Positions 43,725-53,052 of a DNA stretch of 64,000 bases are shown piece after piece. The notes below the pieces were generated by a model. The model was not told the origin of the DNA. It searched no databases and was given only the letters and a program-made list of their open reading frames with translations. Origin of the DNA: Azospirillum agricola (GTDB lineage Bacteria; Pseudomonadota; Alphaproteobacteria; Azospirillales; Azospirillaceae); contig NZ_JAGINM010000003.1 in NCBI RefSeq assembly GCF_017876095.1, positions 313,491-377,490 on the forward strand. The letters run 5' to 3'. Both the position numbers and the translations under genes were made by a program. Numbering within the stretch: the stretch's first letter is position 1; each line of letters begins with the position of its first letter.

Positions 43725-44903
43725 ATGTCCGATCTCCACCCGCCCGCCCGCCGCGACGGCGTCCGCCCGCGCTTGCGCCGCGCTCTGCTGGCCGCCGCCG
43801 CCGTGGCGCTGCTGCCCGGCGCGGCGGCGGCCGACATCACCATCGGCCTGATCGTGCCGGCCACCGGCTCGACGGCGGCGCTCGGCATCCCGGTGAAGAA
43901 CACGGCGACCCTCTTCCCCGAGGAGATCGGCGGGGAAAAGGTCAGGCTGGTCGTGGTGGACGACGCGTCCGACCCGACGACGGCGACGACCCAGGCCCGC
44001 CGCCTCATCACCGAGGAGAAGGTGGACGTCATCCTCGGTTCGGTGATGACCGGCGCCGCCATCGCGGTGGCCGGGGTGGCGCGCGAAAGCGAGGTGCCGC
44101 AGCTCGCGCTGTCGCCGATCGACCTGCCCGCCGGCAAGGACAACTGGACCTTCCGCCTGCCGCAGAACGTGACGCTGATGGCCCGCGCCGTCGTCGCGCA
44201 CATGAAGGCCGCCGGCGTGAAGACGGTGGGCTTCATCGGCTTTTCCGACGCCTGGGGCGATTTCTGGCTGCGCGACCTGAAGGCGCTGGCCGGCGACGGC
44301 GGCTTCAGGCTGGTGGCGGAGGAGCGCTACGCCCGCGCCGACACCTCGGTCGCCGGGCAGGTGCTGAAGGTGATGGCGGCGCGGCCCGACGTGGTGCTGG
44401 TCGGCGCGTCCGGCACGGCGGCGGCGCTGCCGCAGCTGGCGCTGCGCGAACGCGGCTTCAAGGGCGTCATTTACCAAACCCACGGCGCCGTCACCCACGA
44501 CCTGATCCGCATCGGCGGCGCGGCGATGGAGGGCGCCATCCTCGCCTCCGGCCCGGTCATGGTGGCCGAGCAGCTTCCGGAATCCAGCCCGGTGCGCGCC
44601 GTGGCGCTGGATTACGTCACCCGGTACGAGGCGAAATTCGGCGCCAACAGCCGCACCCAGTTCGGTGCCCATGGCTGGGACGCCGTCCAGGTGCTGAACC
44701 GCGTCGTGCCCGCCGCGTTGAAGACGGCCAGGCCGGGCACCAGGGAGTTCCGGTCGGCCCTGCGCGACGCGCTGGAGAGCGAGCGGGACATCCCCGCCTC
44801 CCAGGGCGTCTTCAACTTCACCAAGGACGACCATTTCGGCCTCGACGAGCGCGGCCACGTGCTGCTGACCATCGAAAAGGGCCAATGGAAGCTCCTGAAG
44901 TAA
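43725..44903 (+). CDS. Liv-type ABC transporter substrate-binding protein (aromatic acid uptake predicted)
   Basis: 392 residues from the ATG at 43725 with GGAGG upstream; longer frames are unsupported. The signal peptide ends AAAA-DI around residue 36. Family features: [39 protein letters not shown], and LALSPIDLP. Family members that serve aromatic catabolism bind hydroxycinnamates or benzoates, as with CouP of Rhodopseudomonas. Context with a feruloyl-CoA synthetase-like gene makes phenylpropenoic acids the best guess. First gene of a four-gene transporter operon with a predicted MarR operator. Confidence 0.9.
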   Translation: MSDLHPPARRDGVRPRLRRALLAAAAVALLPGAAAADITIGLIVPATGSTAALGIPVKNTATLFPEEIGGEKVRLVVVDDASDPTTATTQARRLITEEKVDVILGSVMTGAAIAVAGVARESEVPQLALSPIDLPAGKDNWTFRLPQNVTLMARAVVAHMKAAGVKTVGFIGFSDAWGDFWLRDLKALAGDGGFRLVAEERYARADTSVAGQVLKVMAARPDVVLVGASGTAAALPQLALRERGFKGVIYQTHGAVTHDLIRIGGAAMEGAILASGPVMVAEQLPESSPVRAVALDYVTRYEAKFGANSRTQFGAHGWDAVQVLNRVVPAALKTARPGTREFRSALRDALESERDIPASQGVFNFTKDDHFGLDERGHVLLTIEKGQWKLLK

Positions 44904-44943
44904 GGCCGAGGCCCCCCGCATCCGACGTCCCGGAGGTCATTCC

Positions 44944-45981
44944 TTGGACCCGACCATCGCCCTGTTCCTGGCCCAGGACGGCGTGACGAACGGCGCGATC
45001 TACGCGCTGCTCGCCCTGTCGCTCGTGCTGGTCTTCACCATCACCCGCGTGATCTTCATCCCCCAGGGCGAATTCGTCGCCTACGGCGCGCTGACCCTGG
45101 CGGCCTTCGAGCGGGGCGTGCTGCCGCAGACCGCGTGGCTCGCCCTGCTGCTGGGGGCGGCGGCCTTCCTCGACGACCTGATCCGCTTGCCGGACCGACG
45201 GTCGCCGCGCCGCGTCCTCGCGGCGCTGGCGGGCGACGTCGGCTTTCCCGCCGCCGTCCTGGCGGCGGCCTGGTGGGCGGCGCCCCGGCATCTCGGGCCG
45301 CTGGCCGAGGTGCCGCTGACGCTGGCGATGGTCGCCTCGCTCGGCCCCTTCCTGTACCGGCTGGTCTTCCGTCCGCTGGCCGAGGCCCCGGTCCTCGTGC
45401 TGCTGATCGCGGCGGTCGGCGTCCATCTGGCGCTGGTCGGGCTGGGGCTGGTCTTCTTCGGGGCCGAGGGCTTCCGCACCGCGCCCTTCAGCACCGCCGT
45501 GATCGAGGCCGGGCCGGCGACGATCACCGGCCAGAGCCTGTGGGTCCTCGGCGTGACGGGCGGCCTGATCCTGGCGCTGTGGGCCTTCTTCGGCCACACG
45601 CTGACCGGCAAGGCGTTGCGGGCGACGGCGGTCAACCGGCTGGGCGCGCGGCTGGTCGGCATTCCGACGGCGGCGGCCGGGCGCATCGCCTTCGTGCTGG
45701 CCGCCTTCATCGGCGCGCTGTCGGGCGTGCTGATCGCGCCGGTGACGACGGTCTTCTACGACACCGGCTTCCTGACCGGACTGAAGGGCTTCGTCGCCGC
45801 GATCATCGGCGGGCTGGTCAGCTTTCCGCTGGCCGCCGCCGCCGCCGTCCTGGTCGGGCTGGTCGAGGCCTTCGCCTCCTTCTGGGCCAGCAGCTTCAAG
45901 GAGGTCGTCGTCTTCACGATCATCATCCCGGTCCTGCTGTGGCGCTCGCTGCGCAGCGGCCCGGCGGAGGACGAGGAATGA
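44944..45981 (+). CDS. Liv-type ABC transporter permease (LivH-like), TTG start
   Basis: 345 residues. The start is a TTG at 44944, supported by GGAGG eight bases upstream and by the family N-terminus [19 protein letters not shown] immediately after. The conserved [12 protein letters not shown] and [15 protein letters not shown] segments and a C-terminal TM cluster follow. It is about 45 residues longer than usual LivH because of an insertion around residues 60-110. Overlaps the next gene by four bases. Confidence 0.9.
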   Translation: MDPTIALFLAQDGVTNGAIYALLALSLVLVFTITRVIFIPQGEFVAYGALTLAAFERGVLPQTAWLALLLGAAAFLDDLIRLPDRRSPRRVLAALAGDVGFPAAVLAAAWWAAPRHLGPLAEVPLTLAMVASLGPFLYRLVFRPLAEAPVLVLLIAAVGVHLALVGLGLVFFGAEGFRTAPFSTAVIEAGPATITGQSLWVLGVTGGLILALWAFFGHTLTGKALRATAVNRLGARLVGIPTAAAGRIAFVLAAFIGALSGVLIAPVTTVFYDTGFLTGLKGFVAAIIGGLVSFPLAAAAAVLVGLVEAFASFWASSFKEVVVFTIIIPVLLWRSLRSGPAEDEE

Positions 45982-47783
45982 GCGCGCTGTCGATGAGCCG
46001 CCTCCCGGCGACGGGCGGGCCGGTCCGCTTCGCCGGGCTGGCGATCCTGGCGGCCGGCGCGGCGCTGCCGCTGCTGCCGGGGGTGCCGGAATTCTGGATC
46101 ACCCTGTTGAACGCCGTCGGGTTGTCGGCGCTGGTCGCGATGGGGCTGGTGGTGCTGACCGGGGTCGGCGGCCTGACCTCCTTCGGGCAGGCGGCCTTCT
46201 GCGGCTTCGGCGCCTACACGACGGCGGTGCTGTCGACCGTCCACGGCGTCTCGCCCTGGCTGACGCTGGTCGCGGCGCTGCTGCTGACCGGGGCGGCGGC
46301 GCTGCTGCTCGGGCTGCTGACGGTGCGGCTGTCCGGCCATTACCTGCCGCTCGGCACCATGGCCTGGGGGATCAGCCTGTTCTACCTGTTCGGCAACCTC
46401 GACGCGCTGGGCCGCCACGACGGCATCTCCGACATCCCGCCGCTGAGCGTCGCCGGCCACGCCCTCTACGACGGCCGCTCGGTCTATTACGTGATCTGGG
46501 GCATCGTCGCGCTGGCCGCGCTGGCGACCGTCCGCCTGCTCGATTCGCGGGTCGGGCGCACCATCCGGGCGCTGCGCGGCGGCGTCCTGGCGGCCGAGGC
46601 CTCCGGCGTCGACACCGCGCGGGCCAAGCTGGTCGCCTTCGTCTACGCGGCGCTGCTGGCGGCGGTGTCCGGCTGGCTGTTCGCCCATGTCCAGCGCGCG
46701 GTCAACCCGACGCCCTTCGGGCTGAACGCCGGCATCGAGTATCTGTTCATGGCGGTGGTCGGCGGCGTTTCCCACATCGGGGGGGCGGTGCTGGGGGCGG
46801 GGCTGGTGCTGCTGCTGAAGGACCAGTTGCAGGTCGTCCTGCCCTGGCTGTTCGGCGGTTCGGGCAACTACGAATCCATCGTCTTCGGCGGGCTGCTCGT
46901 CCTGCTGCTGCAACACGCCCGCGGTGGGCTGTGGCCGCTGGCGGCGCGCCTCCTGCCGGCCCCCGCCGCGCCGGCGGTCGATCCCGCCGCCGAGCCCCTG
47001 CCGCGCCGGAGCCTGCCGGAGCGCGGCCGTCCGCTGCTGGAGATCGACGACCTCCAGAAGAGCTTCGGCGGGCTGGCGGCGGTGCGCAACGTCGGCTTCT
47101 CGGTCGCGGCCGGGGAGATCGTCGGGCTGATCGGCCCCAACGGCGCCGGCAAGAGCACGACCTTCAACCTGATCACCGGCGTGCTGCGGCCCTCGGGCGG
47201 CGCCGTCCGCCTGCTGGGGAGCGGCATCGGCGGGCTGCCCGCGCGCGCCGTCGCAAGGCGCGGCGTCGCCCGCAGCTTCCAGCACGTCAAGCTGCTGCCC
47301 GAGATGAGCGTGCTCGACAACGTGATGCTGGGCGCCCATCTGCGCGGCCGTGCCGGGGTGCTGCGGGCGGTGCTGCGCCTCGACCGCGCCGAGGAGGCCC
47401 GGCTGCGCCGCGAGGCGGCGGTCCAGCTCGAGCGCTGCGGCCTGGGCGACAGCCTGCACCGCCCCGCCGGCACGCTGGCGCTGGGCCAGAGCCGGATCGT
47501 CGAGATCGCGCGGGCGCTCTGCCTCGACCCGCTGCTGCTGCTGCTCGACGAGCCGGCCGCCGGCCTGCGCCACGCGGAGAAGCAGGCGCTGGGCGCCCTG
47601 CTGCGCCGCCTGCGCGAGGAGGGCACCACCATCCTGCTGGTCGAGCACGACATGGATTTCGTCATGGGGCTGGTCGACCGGCTCGTCGTCATGGAGTTCG
47701 GCGCCAGGATCGCCGAGGGCGTGCCGGCGGACATCCGCAACGACCCGGCGGTGCTGGACGCCTATCTCGGGGGGATCGAATGA
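45978..47783 (+). CDS. Fused Liv-type permease and ATPase (LivM-LivG)
   Basis: 601 residues. The LivM part (1-325) includes [40 protein letters not shown] and [19 protein letters not shown] Pro/Ala linker (about 325-352) joins the LivG ATPase with Walker [10 protein letters not shown], signature [15 protein letters not shown], Walker [12 protein letters not shown] and H-loop VEHDMD. The LivG signature differs from LSGGQ. Fusion ensures 1:1 assembly. Overlaps livH- and livF-like genes by four bases on each side. Confidence 0.92.
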   Translation: MSALSMSRLPATGGPVRFAGLAILAAGAALPLLPGVPEFWITLLNAVGLSALVAMGLVVLTGVGGLTSFGQAAFCGFGAYTTAVLSTVHGVSPWLTLVAALLLTGAAALLLGLLTVRLSGHYLPLGTMAWGISLFYLFGNLDALGRHDGISDIPPLSVAGHALYDGRSVYYVIWGIVALAALATVRLLDSRVGRTIRALRGGVLAAEASGVDTARAKLVAFVYAALLAAVSGWLFAHVQRAVNPTPFGLNAGIEYLFMAVVGGVSHIGGAVLGAGLVLLLKDQLQVVLPWLFGGSGNYESIVFGGLLVLLLQHARGGLWPLAARLLPAPAAPAVDPAAEPLPRRSLPERGRPLLEIDDLQKSFGGLAAVRNVGFSVAAGEIVGLIGPNGAGKSTTFNLITGVLRPSGGAVRLLGSGIGGLPARAVARRGVARSFQHVKLLPEMSVLDNVMLGAHLRGRAGVLRAVLRLDRAEEARLRREAAVQLERCGLGDSLHRPAGTLALGQSRIVEIARALCLDPLLLLLDEPAAGLRHAEKQALGALLRRLREEGTTILLVEHDMDFVMGLVDRLVVMEFGARIAEGVPADIRNDPAVLDAYLGGIE

Positions 47784-48508
47784 GCGAGCCGCTGTTCGCG
47801 TTGCGCGACCTGTCCGTCGCCTACGGCAAGATCGAAGCCGTGCGGCGGGTGTCGCTGGAGATCGGCGTCGGCCGGATCGTCACCGTGGTCGGCGCCAACG
47901 GGGCGGGCAAGACCACCCTGCTGAACGCCGCCATGGGCATCCTGCCGGCGCAGGGCGAGATCCGCTTCCAGGGGCGGCCGGTCGGCGGCCTGTCCATCGA
48001 GCGGCGGGTCGCCGGCGGCATCGCCCTGGTCGCCGAGAAGCGCGAGCTGTTCACCACCTTGTCGGTGGAGGACAATCTGCGGCTCGGCGCCTACACCCGC
48101 CCGCGCGGCGAGCGCGTCGCCGACGCGCTGGAGGAGGTCTACGCGCTGTTCCCCCGCCTGAAGGAGCGGCGGCGCCAGATGTCCGGCACGATGTCGGGTG
48201 GCGAGCGGCAGATGCTGGCGATGGGCCGCGCCCTGATGGCGCGCCCGAAGCTGCTGATGCTCGACGAGCCGAGCCTTGGGCTGGCGCCGCGCATCGTGAA
48301 GGAGATCCTGCGCCTCGTCTCCGACCTGCGCCGCACCGGGGTCGGCATCCTGCTGGTCGAGCAGAACGCCCGGGCCGCCCTGCGCATCGCCGACTACGGC
48401 TATGTGATGGAGACCGGGGCGGTGACGCTGCAAGGTCCGGCGGAGACCCTGGCCAGGGATCCCCGCGTCATCGAGAGCTATCTCGGCTTTTCCGACCGCG
48501 CCGCCTGA
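47780..48508 (+). CDS. Liv-type ABC transporter ATPase (LivF-like)
   Basis: 242 residues. Walker A GANGAGKTT, LVAEKRELFTTLSVEDNL, signature MSGGERQML, Walker B LLMLDEPSLGLAP and LLVEQNARAAL are those of LivF. Completes the importer with the LivM-LivG fusion and the LivH-like permease. The operon ends here; an AT-rich operator region separates it from the crotonase gene. Confidence 0.93.
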   Translation: MSEPLFALRDLSVAYGKIEAVRRVSLEIGVGRIVTVVGANGAGKTTLLNAAMGILPAQGEIRFQGRPVGGLSIERRVAGGIALVAEKRELFTTLSVEDNLRLGAYTRPRGERVADALEEVYALFPRLKERRRQMSGTMSGGERQMLAMGRALMARPKLLMLDEPSLGLAPRIVKEILRLVSDLRRTGVGILLVEQNARAALRIADYGYVMETGAVTLQGPAETLARDPRVIESYLGFSDRAA

Positions 48509-48550
48509 CGGTGGCGGAGGGCGGTCCGCTTGACGGCGGCGTCCGTAATA

Positions 48551-48565
48551 GTTATAATTCATAAC
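48551..48565. promoter_or_regulatory. Predicted MarR operator upstream of the crotonase/CoA-ligase genes
   Basis: GTTATAATTCATAAC is a palindrome with perfect GTTAT/ATAAC arms around five bases. It is the best match to the motif at 43600 and 52987. It is 30 bases before the crotonase start codon, overlapping where a promoter would lie. Confidence 0.75.
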
Positions 48566-48595
48566 AATAATGCAAAGTAACAGAAAGGCAGTCCG

Positions 48596-49411
48596 ATGGG
48601 CTTGGGCGAACATGTGGGCGAACGAATCCTGGAAGGGGCGTTGCCCTCCTCCCTGCGGGCGGAACAGCGGGGCGAGGTCGCCGTGCTGACGCTGGCGCGG
48701 CCGGAAAAGCGCAACGCGCTCAACGACGACACCATCCTCGGGATCGAGGCCTTCTTCCTGTCCCTGCCGGCGGCGGTCAAGGCGGCGGTCGTCGCGGCGG
48801 AGGGCGACAACTTCTCCGCCGGGCTCGACCTGTCGGACATCGCCGAGCGCTCCACCGTGGATGGCGTGGCGCATTCCATGATGTGGCACCGCGCCTTCGA
48901 GCGGATCGAGTTCGGCCGCGTGCCGGTGGTCTCGGTCCTCAAGGGGGCGGTGGTCGGCGGCGGGCTGGAACTGGCCTGCGCCACCCACATCCGCGTCGCC
49001 GAGCGCAGCGCCTACTACGCCCTGCCGGAGGGGCAGCGCGGCATCTTCGTCGGCGGCGGCGCCTCGGTGCGGGTGCCGCGCCTGATCGGGGTCGCCCGCA
49101 TGGCCGACATGATGCTGACCGGCCGGGTGCACGACGCCGAGAGCGGCTACGCGCTGGGGCTGTCGCAGTATCTGGTCGGACCCGGCGAGGGGCTGGCCAA
49201 GGCGCTCGACCTCGCCGCCCGCATCGCCGCCAACGCCCCGATCACCAACTTCGCCGTCGTCCACGCGCTGCCCCGCATTGCCGAGGCCGACCCGCGCCAG
49301 GGCTTCATGATGGAATCCCTGATGGCCGCCATCGCCCAGGGCAGCGACGACGCCAAGGACCGCCTGCGCGCCTTCCTGGACAAGCGGGCGAAGAAGGTCA
49401 CCGAATTCTGA
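48596..49411 (+). CDS. Crotonase-family enoyl-CoA hydratase, probable hydroxycinnamoyl-CoA hydratase
   Basis: 271 residues, AAGG upstream. Crotonase motifs: TLARPEKRNALNDD, oxyanion-hole EGDNFSAGLDLSD, and GAVVGGGLELACATHIRVAE. The catalytic-Glu region reads LPEGQRGIFVGGGASVRVPRLIG. It should add water to feruloyl- or coumaroyl-CoA. Because an SDR and a beta-ketoacyl-CoA hydrolase-like gene follow, I favour hydration to a beta-hydroxyacyl-CoA over the hydratase-lyase reaction that makes vanillin; no vanillin dehydrogenase gene is visible. Confidence 0.82.
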   Translation: MGLGEHVGERILEGALPSSLRAEQRGEVAVLTLARPEKRNALNDDTILGIEAFFLSLPAAVKAAVVAAEGDNFSAGLDLSDIAERSTVDGVAHSMMWHRAFERIEFGRVPVVSVLKGAVVGGGLELACATHIRVAERSAYYALPEGQRGIFVGGGASVRVPRLIGVARMADMMLTGRVHDAESGYALGLSQYLVGPGEGLAKALDLAARIAANAPITNFAVVHALPRIAEADPRQGFMMESLMAAIAQGSDDAKDRLRAFLDKRAKKVTEF

Positions 49412-49570
49412 ACCGCCGGTTCTGAAACCGCCGGGAAGGCCGGGGACGGCGAACGACCGCCCGCCCGGCCTTCCCACCACCCCAACCACCGCAGCGATGC
49501 CGGGAGCGGCGACAAGACCGCGACCAAAGCCCGGCCGTATTCTGGAGCCATGTTCCGGGGAGGAACACCC

Positions 49571-51454
49571 ATGACCAAACCGATGCGCGCGATCCGTCTC
49601 GGCCAGCCGGGCGTGATCGTGGACCGCCGCGACGACGGCACCCTGCTGGTGCGCGGCGACGCCCCGCTGGAGCCCCATCCCGACAAGCTGACCCTCTGCC
49701 TGGAACGCTGGGCGCGCGACGCCCCCGACCGGGTGTTCCTGGCCCAGCGCCGGCCCGACGGCGGCTGGCGCGAACTGACCTACGCCGGAACCCTGGACCG
49801 GGTGCGGCGCATCGCCCAGGCGCTGCTCGACCGCAACCTGTCGGCCGAGCGCGGCATCGCGATTTTATCGGGGAACGGCATCGAGCACGCGCTGCTCGGG
49901 CTGGCGGCGCAGTATGTCGGCGTTCCCTACGCCCCGGTCTCGACCGCCTATTCGCTGGTCAGCACCGATTTCGGCAAGCTGCGCCACGTCCTCGGCCTGG
50001 TGACGCCGGGGCTGGTCTTCGCCGCCGAGGGGGAGCGGTTCGAGCGCGCGCTGCGCGCCACCGTGCCCGCCGGGGTCGAGGTGGTGGTCGGCGACGCGCC
50101 GTCCTCCAGCCCGACATCCTCCACCTTGCCGGCGACGCCCTTCGCGGCGCTGACCGCCAGGGCCGCCACCCCGGAGGTGGACGAAGCCCACGCCCGGGTC
50201 GGTCCCGACACCGTGGCGAAGCTGCTGTTCACCTCGGGTTCGACCGGGCTGCCCAAGGGCGTGATCAACACCCAGCGCATGCAGTGCAGCAACCAGCAGA
50301 TGTTGCGTCAGGTCTTCACCTTCCTCGCCGAGGAACCGCCGGTGCTGGTCGACTGGCTGCCCTGGAACCACACCTTCGGCGGCAACCACAATTTCAACAT
50401 GGCGCTCTACAACGGCGGCACCTTCTGCATCGACGAGGGCCGGCCGGTTGCCGACGGCGTGCTGCCGACCGTCGCCAACCTGCGCGACGTCGCCCCGACG
50501 ATGTACTTCAACGTGCCCAAGGGCTACGAGGCGCTGGTCCCCCATCTGCGCGCCGAACCGGAGCTGCGCCGCCGCTTCTTCAGCCGCCTGAAGGCGCTGT
50601 TCTACGCCGGGGCCGGGCTGTCGCCCTACATCTGGGACAGCCTGGAGGAGCTGGCGGTGGATTCCTGCGGCGAGCGGATCGTGTTCGTGACCAGCCTGGG
50701 ATCCACCGAGACGGCGCCCGCCGCCCTGATCGGCAACCGCGCGGTCGACCAGCCGGGAATCGTCGGCGTTCCGGCCCCCGGCGTCGAGGTGAAGCTGGTG
50801 CCGTCGGGCGAAAAGCTGGAACTGCGCCTGCGCGGGCCGAACGTCACGCCCGGCTACTGGCGCCAGGACGCGATGACCGCCAAGGCGTTCGACGAGGAGG
50901 GCTTCTACCGGATGGGCGACGCCCTGCGCTTCTTCGACGACGCGCGGCCCGAACTGGGCTTCGTCTTCGACGGGCGCATCTCCGAGGACTTCAAGCTGGC
51001 GACCGGGACCTGGGTCAGCGTCAGCACGATGCGGGCCGGCGTGCTGCGCCATTTCGCCCCGCTGGTCAGCGACGTGGTCATCGCCGGGCACGACCGCGAC
51101 GACGTGGCGATGCTGATCGTGCCGGACGTTCCGGCCTGCCGCGACCATTGCGCGGACTTCGCCCGCGACCTGCCCGACGCCGAGGTTCTCCGCCGTCCGG
51201 AGGTGCGCGCGCGCTTCCAGGAGCTGCTCGACGGTTTCGCGCTGACCGGCACCGGCAGCTCCAACCGCATCGGCCGCGCCATCCTGCTGGAGGAGCGGCC
51301 CTCGCTCGACGCCGGGGAGATCACCGACAAGGGGTCGCTCAACCAGCGGGCCGTGCTGACGCGCCGCGCCGCGCAGGTCGAGGCGCTCTACGCGCCGGTG
51401 CCGGGGCCGGACGTGCTGGTCGCCGCCCGGCACATCTCCCAAGGCAAGGGCTGA
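49571..51454 (+). CDS. fcs: Feruloyl-CoA synthetase-like acyl-CoA ligase
   Basis: 627 residues from the ATG at 49571, with GGGGAGG upstream; an ATG at 49550 overlaps that site. The adenylate-forming core motif LLFTSGSTGLPKGVI is at about residue 218. The motif VTSLGSTETAPAAL, the YRMGDALRFFDD segment and the final lysine region (TGTGSSNRIGRAILL) follow. The N-terminal VDRRDDGTLLVRGDAPL and VDWLPWNHTFGGNHNFN are characteristic of the feruloyl-CoA synthetase branch. It converts a hydroxycinnamate to its CoA ester with ATP. Probably co-transcribed with the crotonase 159 bases upstream. Confidence 0.87.
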   Translation: MTKPMRAIRLGQPGVIVDRRDDGTLLVRGDAPLEPHPDKLTLCLERWARDAPDRVFLAQRRPDGGWRELTYAGTLDRVRRIAQALLDRNLSAERGIAILSGNGIEHALLGLAAQYVGVPYAPVSTAYSLVSTDFGKLRHVLGLVTPGLVFAAEGERFERALRATVPAGVEVVVGDAPSSSPTSSTLPATPFAALTARAATPEVDEAHARVGPDTVAKLLFTSGSTGLPKGVINTQRMQCSNQQMLRQVFTFLAEEPPVLVDWLPWNHTFGGNHNFNMALYNGGTFCIDEGRPVADGVLPTVANLRDVAPTMYFNVPKGYEALVPHLRAEPELRRRFFSRLKALFYAGAGLSPYIWDSLEELAVDSCGERIVFVTSLGSTETAPAALIGNRAVDQPGIVGVPAPGVEVKLVPSGEKLELRLRGPNVTPGYWRQDAMTAKAFDEEGFYRMGDALRFFDDARPELGFVFDGRISEDFKLATGTWVSVSTMRAGVLRHFAPLVSDVVIAGHDRDDVAMLIVPDVPACRDHCADFARDLPDAEVLRRPEVRARFQELLDGFALTGTGSSNRIGRAILLEERPSLDAGEITDKGSLNQRAVLTRRAAQVEALYAPVPGPDVLVAARHISQGKG

Positions 51455-51501
51455 CCAGGGCAAACGCCGACCAGGGCAAACGCTGAAAAGGACGCAACGA
51501 C

Positions 51502-52263
51502 ATGATCATCGAGGGACAGGCGGCCGTCGTCACCGGCGGCGGTTCGGGGCTGGGCGCCGCGACGGCGCGGGCGCTGGCGGGTGCCGGGGCCAGGGTGGCG
51601 CTGCTCGACGTCGACGCCGACGCGGCGCGGGATCTGGCGCGCGAGCTGGGCGGCGTCGCCCTGCGCTGCGACGTGACCGATCCGCGGGCGGCGGCCGACG
51701 CGCTGGCCGAGGCGGGCGCCGCCCATGGGCCGGCCCGCGTGCTGGTCAACTGCGCCGGCATCGGCACGGCCAGGCGCATCCTCGGCCGCGACGGCCCGCA
51801 GCCGCTCGACGCGTTCGCCCGCATCGTCCAGGTCAACCTGATCGGCAGCTTCAACATGCTGCGTCTGGCCGCCGCCGCCATGGCCGGGCTGGAACCGCTG
51901 GCCGACGGCGAGCGCGGCGTCGTGGTGTCGACCGCCTCGGTCGCCGCCTTCGAGGGGCAGGTCGGGCAGGCGGCCTACGCGGCCTCGAAGGGCGGCATCG
52001 TGTCGCTGACCCTGCCGGCGGCGCGCGAACTGGCGCAGTTCGGCATCCGGGTGCTGGCCATCGCGCCGGGCCTGTTCCTGACGCCGATGATGCGGACCCT
52101 GCCCGACGCGGTGCAGGCCAGCCTGGGCGCCTCCATCCCCTTTCCCAGGCGCCTGGGAAAGCCGGAGGAGTTCGCGGATCTGGTCCTGCATTGCGTGGCC
52201 AACCCGGCCCTGAACGGCGAGGTGATCCGGCTCGACGGAGCCCTGCGCCTGCCGCCGCGGTGA
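51502..52263 (+). CDS. SDR, type II 3-hydroxyacyl-CoA dehydrogenase-like
   Basis: 253 residues with AAAAGGA upstream. TGGGSGLGAATARAL, an acidic LLDVDADAA after strand 2 (NAD preference), NCAGIG, Ser in VSTASVAAFEG and Y-AASK are present. APGLFLTPMM and the long helix insert RRILGRDGPQPLDAF resemble HSD17B10-type 3-hydroxyacyl-CoA dehydrogenases. It should oxidise the beta-hydroxy-phenylpropanoyl-CoA made by the crotonase. Its end lies 8 bases from the convergent MarR gene. Confidence 0.85.
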   Translation: MIIEGQAAVVTGGGSGLGAATARALAGAGARVALLDVDADAARDLARELGGVALRCDVTDPRAAADALAEAGAAHGPARVLVNCAGIGTARRILGRDGPQPLDAFARIVQVNLIGSFNMLRLAAAAMAGLEPLADGERGVVVSTASVAAFEGQVGQAAYAASKGGIVSLTLPAARELAQFGIRVLAIAPGLFLTPMMRTLPDAVQASLGASIPFPRRLGKPEEFADLVLHCVANPALNGEVIRLDGALRLPPR

Positions 52264-52271
52264 GGGGCGGG

Positions 52272-52886
52272 TTACGGAGGGGATGCCTTGGGTGCGCGCG
52301 GCTTGCGCGGCTTGGCCGGCGGGGCCTCGGCCGCATCCCCCTCGTCGGCCAGGCCGGGCCCGCCGAACTCCACCAGCCGGCCCAGCAGCTCCAGCAGCCG
52401 GGTCCGCCCCTCCTCGCCGATCTGGTCGCGGATGCGCTGCTCGTGCTGCGTCCACAGCGCGTTCAGCTCCTTCACCAGGACGGCCCCCTTGGCGGTCAGG
52501 TGGAGCGCGTGGGAGCGGCGGTCGGTGGTCGCCAGCTTGCGCTTGACGAGGCCGCGCGCCTCCAGGGAATCGAGGAGGGGGACGAAGTTGGTGCGCTTGA
52601 TGCTCAGCGCGTTGCTGACCTGCGACTGCCTGAGGCCGGGGTTGCGCCCGATGATGGTGAGGACGGAGAACTGCGCCGGCCGGATGTCGGCCTCCGCGAA
52701 GGTCCGGTTGAAGTCGTTGAACACCGCCATCTGCGCCCGCTTCAGCAGGAAGCCCACGGCTTCGCTCAGCAGGCCGAGATCGATCGTGTCGGCTGGCGCC
52801 ACGTCCTGCGGGGGGGCGGCGGGAAGAGCGGTCGCGGGCGCCTTCGGGCGCCGGACCTGCGGGCGCTTCGGGGCGGGTTCGGTCAT
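52272..52886 (-). CDS. MarR family regulator of the hydroxycinnamate cluster
   Basis: 204 residues from the ATG at 52886; a GTG at 52907 is equally possible because neither has a strong ribosome site. The winged-helix core (about 50-160) shows FAEADIRPAQFSVLTIIGRNPGLRQSQVSNAL, IKRTNFVPLLDSLEARGLV and the wing KLATTDRRSHALHLT. It has a Lys/Pro-rich C-terminal tail. CouR-, FerR- and HcaR-type MarR repressors respond to hydroxycinnamoyl-CoA esters; gene context supports that role. Putative binding sites are at 43600, 48551 and 52987, the last just upstream of its own start, implying autoregulation. Confidence 0.87.
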   Translation of the reverse strand: MTEPAPKRPQVRRPKAPATALPAAPPQDVAPADTIDLGLLSEAVGFLLKRAQMAVFNDFNRTFAEADIRPAQFSVLTIIGRNPGLRQSQVSNALSIKRTNFVPLLDSLEARGLVKRKLATTDRRSHALHLTAKGAVLVKELNALWTQHEQRIRDQIGEEGRTRLLELLGRLVEFGGPGLADEGDAAEAPPAKPRKPRAPKASPP

Positions 52887-52986
52887 CGGTCGGGGACTCG
52901 TTTTCACTGTCGGCGGGGGTGGCCCGGCGCCTTGGGGACGGCAGGGACCCTAGCAGATGCAGGGTGGATGTGGTATCGCTATTAAT

Positions 52987-53017
52987 GTTATAGATCATTA
53001 CAGTGATGACGAATCAT
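52987..53017. promoter_or_regulatory. Predicted MarR operator pair between marR and the acyl-CoA dehydrogenase gene
   Basis: GTTATAGATCATTAC (52987-53001) fits GTTATA-N4-AT-N-AC. Immediately after it GTGATGACGAATCAT (53003-53017) has the related GTnAT-N5-ATnAx form. The pair lies in the divergent region, so it can control both the regulator and the downstream dehydrogenase/amidohydrolase genes. Confidence 0.65.
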
Positions 53018-53052
53018 AAACGCGCGAACGCGCTCCGGGGAGGGTTGGCATC

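Noticed and set aside
48596-49411. Feruloyl-CoA hydratase-lyase producing vanillin
   Set aside because: Cannot be excluded by sequence, but the absence of a vanillin dehydrogenase gene and the presence of an SDR and CouO-like amidohydrolase favour plain hydration.
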